Assembly: GCF_004352835.1 (NCBI RefSeq)
Contig: NZ_SJSB01000001.1
Location: 1-64,000 of the forward strand
Length of the DNA: 64,000 nt
Direction: 5' to 3'
Source: Marinomonas flavescens
GTDB taxonomy: Bacteria > Pseudomonadota > Gammaproteobacteria > Pseudomonadales > Marinomonadaceae
Each line of letters begins with the position of its first letter. Within the stretch, counting starts at the first letter, position 1. The notes under the pieces are model-generated. The model was given only the letters and a program-made list of their open reading frames with translations, did not search any database and was not told the origin of the DNA. This document shows positions 60,469-64,000 of this stretch, piece by piece. Made by a program: the position numbers and the translations under genes.

Positions 60469-61716
60469 TTATTCTTCAGAAGCCGTGAGTTCAATAAGGC
60501 CTTGCTGGCGAATCAAGAAACGTAATAAAGGAATTAGGTCGCTGTCTTGCTCTAGATCTAGTCCTGAAAAGTCAAATTCCGTTTCGTTACAAACCGCTTG
60601 TACAAAAATAGCGAGCTCTCTGCTCATTACTAAGCTATCGCCATTGCAAAATACAGTCATGTTTGATGTGTTGTCAGGCTGATCATCAAGCCCTTCAAGT
60701 GTTTGTTGGTTCTCTGACTCTGATGTCTCTGGGTCGTAATAACTGATACGTGCATCGCCAGGTCGGATAAACGTATGCCCAGCTAAAGCATTTGAATAAG
60801 CTTGTTCAAGCTCTTGCTGATTCAGAGGCGTTAAAAATTCAGGGTATTTACTGTCGCTCATGGTTTCTCCCAACCATTGAGCAAGAACCTCTGGCTGGTT
60901 TATTAAGCGTATAAGTTCTGCTTGTAAATACGTAATGTCTTCTTGATTGATCTGGGCGCTATGGGCTCGAGTGCCTGATTCAGGTGCGGAAAAACGATCT
61001 TTCTCATTGATGGTGTCACACAGTTTGTCTCGGATACCGGTTAAAGCGTCTTGCATGCTTGGTGCACGAAAACCGATTGAGTAGGTCATGCAATCGTCGT
61101 CCAGTGAGCGCCCATTATGAGCAAAATTAGGTGGTAAGTAGAGAATGTCCCCTGCGTCTAGCTCCCAATCCATTGTGCTGTCTACGTCGAAGTTATCCAA
61201 TATATGCAATGGGATATCTGGTATAGACGTGTCTTGATATTGATCTGGTGCGAGTACTTGCCAGCGTCGTTTACCAGCAACCTGTACCAAAAACACATCG
61301 TACTGGTCATAGTGTGGGCCAACGCTACCACCTTCTGTGGCGTAACTGACCATAACGTCGTCAAGGCGCCAGCTTGGTAAAAACTGAAAGCGCTCTTTTA
61401 GTTCTTGGACTTCAGGTACCCAGTGGTCAACTGCTTGAACTAATAACGTCCATTCTTTTTCTGGTAGTGTCGCAAAAGCGTCTTCGTCAAATGGACCTTG
61501 GCGTAACTCCCATGGAGATTGTCCATTTTCTATTACGATACGTGATTCGACACCATCTTCCATTGCCATGCCAGCTAATTCATCTGCATCCAAAGGAACA
61601 TCGAAAGCCACTAAGCCAGAGCGAATCAAAAGAGGCTTTTTCTGCCAATATTCTGACAAGAATGTGCGTGCCGTCATGCCGCCTAAAATGGTTAGTGGTG
61701 CGTCTAAATCTATCAT
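60469..61716 (-). CDS. roxA: RoxA (YcfD)-type ribosomal protein L16 arginine hydroxylase
   Basis: RoxA is a 2-oxoglutarate, Fe(II)-dependent JmjC-type oxygenase that hydroxylates an arginine of ribosomal protein L16. The 415-residue protein has the iron triad His135-x-Asp137 (in GPHYDQYDVFLVQ) and His200 (in LPPNFAHNG), as in E. coli YcfD. The C-terminal winged-helix part is longer by about 40 residues than in E. coli (373), with an acidic insert near residue 330-345. It heads a two-gene unit with the GNAT gene. Function is well supported by motif and family. Confidence 0.94.
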   Translation of the reverse strand: MIDLDAPLTILGGMTARTFLSEYWQKKPLLIRSGLVAFDVPLDADELAGMAMEDGVESRIVIENGQSPWELRQGPFDEDAFATLPEKEWTLLVQAVDHWVPEVQELKERFQFLPSWRLDDVMVSYATEGGSVGPHYDQYDVFLVQVAGKRRWQVLAPDQYQDTSIPDIPLHILDNFDVDSTMDWELDAGDILYLPPNFAHNGRSLDDDCMTYSIGFRAPSMQDALTGIRDKLCDTINEKDRFSAPESGTRAHSAQINQEDITYLQAELIRLINQPEVLAQWLGETMSDSKYPEFLTPLNQQELEQAYSNALAGHTFIRPGDARISYYDPETSESENQQTLEGLDDQPDNTSNMTVFCNGDSLVMSRELAIFVQAVCNETEFDFSGLDLEQDSDLIPLLRFLIRQQGLIELTASEE

Positions 61717-61760
61717 AAATTACTCACTCTAATAAAAGAGATAATCGAAAAGGGGGAGAC

Positions 61761-61793
61761 AAAAAAGAGCCGATAAATCGGCTCTTTTTACGT
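61761..61793 (-). terminator. Intrinsic terminator after purB
   Basis: AAAAAAGAGCCGAT pairs with ATCGGCTCTTTTTA around AA. The stem is strong, with the A tract giving T residues on the minus strand. Confidence 0.9.
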
Positions 61794-61830
61794 TATTAAT
61801 GCACTAACGATGCTTTTGGAAAGTTAGTGA

Positions 61831-63237
<1,407 letters not shown>

Positions 63238-63404
63238 CTATTATAGGGAAAAGTGGGACGTACTGCCATTGCGCTAAGGTGATTCAAGGTGTTTTGTCAT
63301 GATTAACTTGGTAGAACGAAACAAGCACCAAGTAAAATGAGTGACTTGATGCTTTTAATTGGATGGGAGACACTGTCTATTCTCCGCTTTTACTAAGAAG
63401 TTCT

Positions 63405-63794
63405 ATGCTTGAGTCTGCAATAAAGCAATATTTATTAGAAAAACCAGAAGCGTTGGAAGATTATCCATTTGGACCAGACGCTATTGTGTTTAAAGTGCAA
63501 AAGAAAATGTTTGCTTTATTTATGGTGAGGCAAGGGCAGAGTGCGCTTAATTTAAAATGCGATCCTGAAGAAGCGGTTCAGTTAAGGGATATTTTTAGCG
63601 CCGTCACGGCGGGATATCATATGAATAAACGACATTGGAATACTGTCATTCTTGATGGCTCTCTACCAATGGGTGAAATTGAACGTATGATTGATAATTC
63701 TTATAGTTTGGTTGTCAAAGGCCTCAAAAAATCAGATCGAGAAGGTTTGGAAGTTCGTCACGGTAGTCAGATTGTTTATGCGTTGAATAAGTAG
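63405..63794 (+). CDS. MmcQ/YjbR-family protein
   Basis: A 129-residue protein of the YjbR fold, a double-wing DNA-binding-like module. PFGPDAIVFKVQKKMFALF near residues 24-42, NLKCDPEEAVQLR near 52-64 and HMNKRHWNTVILDGSLP near 77-93 are the typical family motifs. The molecular role of YjbR proteins is poorly known. I use the ATG at 63405; an in-frame start at 63363 would add 14 residues unlike the family. It stands alone before the GFA-type gene. Confidence 0.87.
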   Translation: MLESAIKQYLLEKPEALEDYPFGPDAIVFKVQKKMFALFMVRQGQSALNLKCDPEEAVQLRDIFSAVTAGYHMNKRHWNTVILDGSLPMGEIERMIDNSYSLVVKGLKKSDREGLEVRHGSQIVYALNK

Positions 63795-63881
63795 ATTATT
63801 CAAATCAGGTTGTTTTTTTAGTATTGTTGCTCTTTTTATACTGATAAAAAGTTGAGTGACTTAGGCCCGCTTGGAGGTTTT

Positions 63882-64000
63882 ATGAGTACAGTGTTGAAAG
63901 GAAGTTGTTTGTGTCATGGCATCCAGTATGAAGTACGCAGTGAGCTAGGCGATATTATGCAGTGCCATTGCCAAAAGTGTCGTAAAGCAAACGGTACCGC
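63882..64000 (+). CDS. GFA-family (CENP-V/GFA domain) protein, truncated at the window edge
   Basis: The first 39 codons fit the GFA family: GSCLCHGIQYEV (first zinc pair) and MQCHCQKCRKANGT (second Cys motif), which would form two zinc sites. Related proteins were proposed to speed S-hydroxymethylglutathione formation, but many have unknown roles. TTGGAGG lies 8 bases upstream of the ATG. The remainder lies beyond the window. Confidence 0.88.
   Translation, partial: MSTVLKGSCLCHGIQYEVRSELGDIMQCHCQKCRKANGT

Overview
The window is a gene-dense chromosomal segment of a marine gammaproteobacterium, most like Marinomonas or a related Oceanospirillales genus. The evidence is the moderate-to-low GC, FadM, SrkA, YegD and RoxA orthologues close to the enteric forms, a Vibrio-type carboxynorspermidine pathway, a sarcosine oxidase operon, and Na+-coupled amino-acid and H+ transporters. 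The genus is an inference from gene content. I see no rRNA, tRNA, prophage, insertion sequence or CRISPR array.

Layout. 0.1-3.4 kb: a YcaQ-type DNA glycosylase, a FadM thioesterase and a soluble two-PAS chemoreceptor. 3.4-9.3 kb: a minus-strand thiamine salvage and transport operon, thiD-thiZ-thiX-thiY-tenA-thiM-thiE, led by a clear TPP riboswitch. 9.5-12.4 kb: a MocR-type regulator divergent from a DUF1127 and LysE exporter pair, with repeated operator-like sites between them, then a GIY-YIG protein. 12.4-18.0 kb: an srkA-recQ operon, a coiled-coil lipoprotein and a PAP2 phosphatase. 18.3-20.7 kb: the two carboxynorspermidine enzymes. 21.1-25.8 kb: a YuiF-type antiporter, an NnrU-type protein, YegD, and a CbiM-like protein behind a cobalamin riboswitch. 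26-32.2 kb: a LysR/MFS divergent pair and a run of small-molecule enzymes (GltB-like FMN protein, two VOC proteins, GhrA-like dehydrogenase, CHMI-like isomerase). 32.3-35.1 kb: phospholipase PldA and a translationally coupled PAP2 and glycosyltransferase pair. 35.3-38.3 kb: a Tat-exported dienelactone hydrolase, folM and folE. 38.3-44.6 kb: an MFS protein, AraC/aldehyde dehydrogenase divergent pair, AGCS symporter and a universal stress protein.

45.2-52.8 kb is a sarcosine catabolic operon: serine dehydratase, soxBDAG and purU. Sarcosine oxidation gives glycine and methylene-THF. PurU releases formate and THF from the formyl-THF derived from it, and serine made from glycine can be deaminated to pyruvate. 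53-64 kb holds a Pit phosphate transporter, a membrane-anchored helical protein, a second LysE, topB, a UspA protein, a small Fur-box-linked membrane protein, fklB, a GNAT protein, the ribosomal oxygenase roxA, purB, a YjbR-like protein and a truncated GFA-family gene at the right edge.

Most of the window is ordinary core genome. The best leads are regulatory or concern small genes: an SOS-box-like palindrome abutting topB, a strong Fur box in front of an unannotated 65-residue membrane protein, an orphan CbiM-like gene under B12 control, repeated MocR operator candidates, and two tandem-repeat tracts in the thiamine locus. I cannot point to a complete, previously undescribed multi-gene system here.
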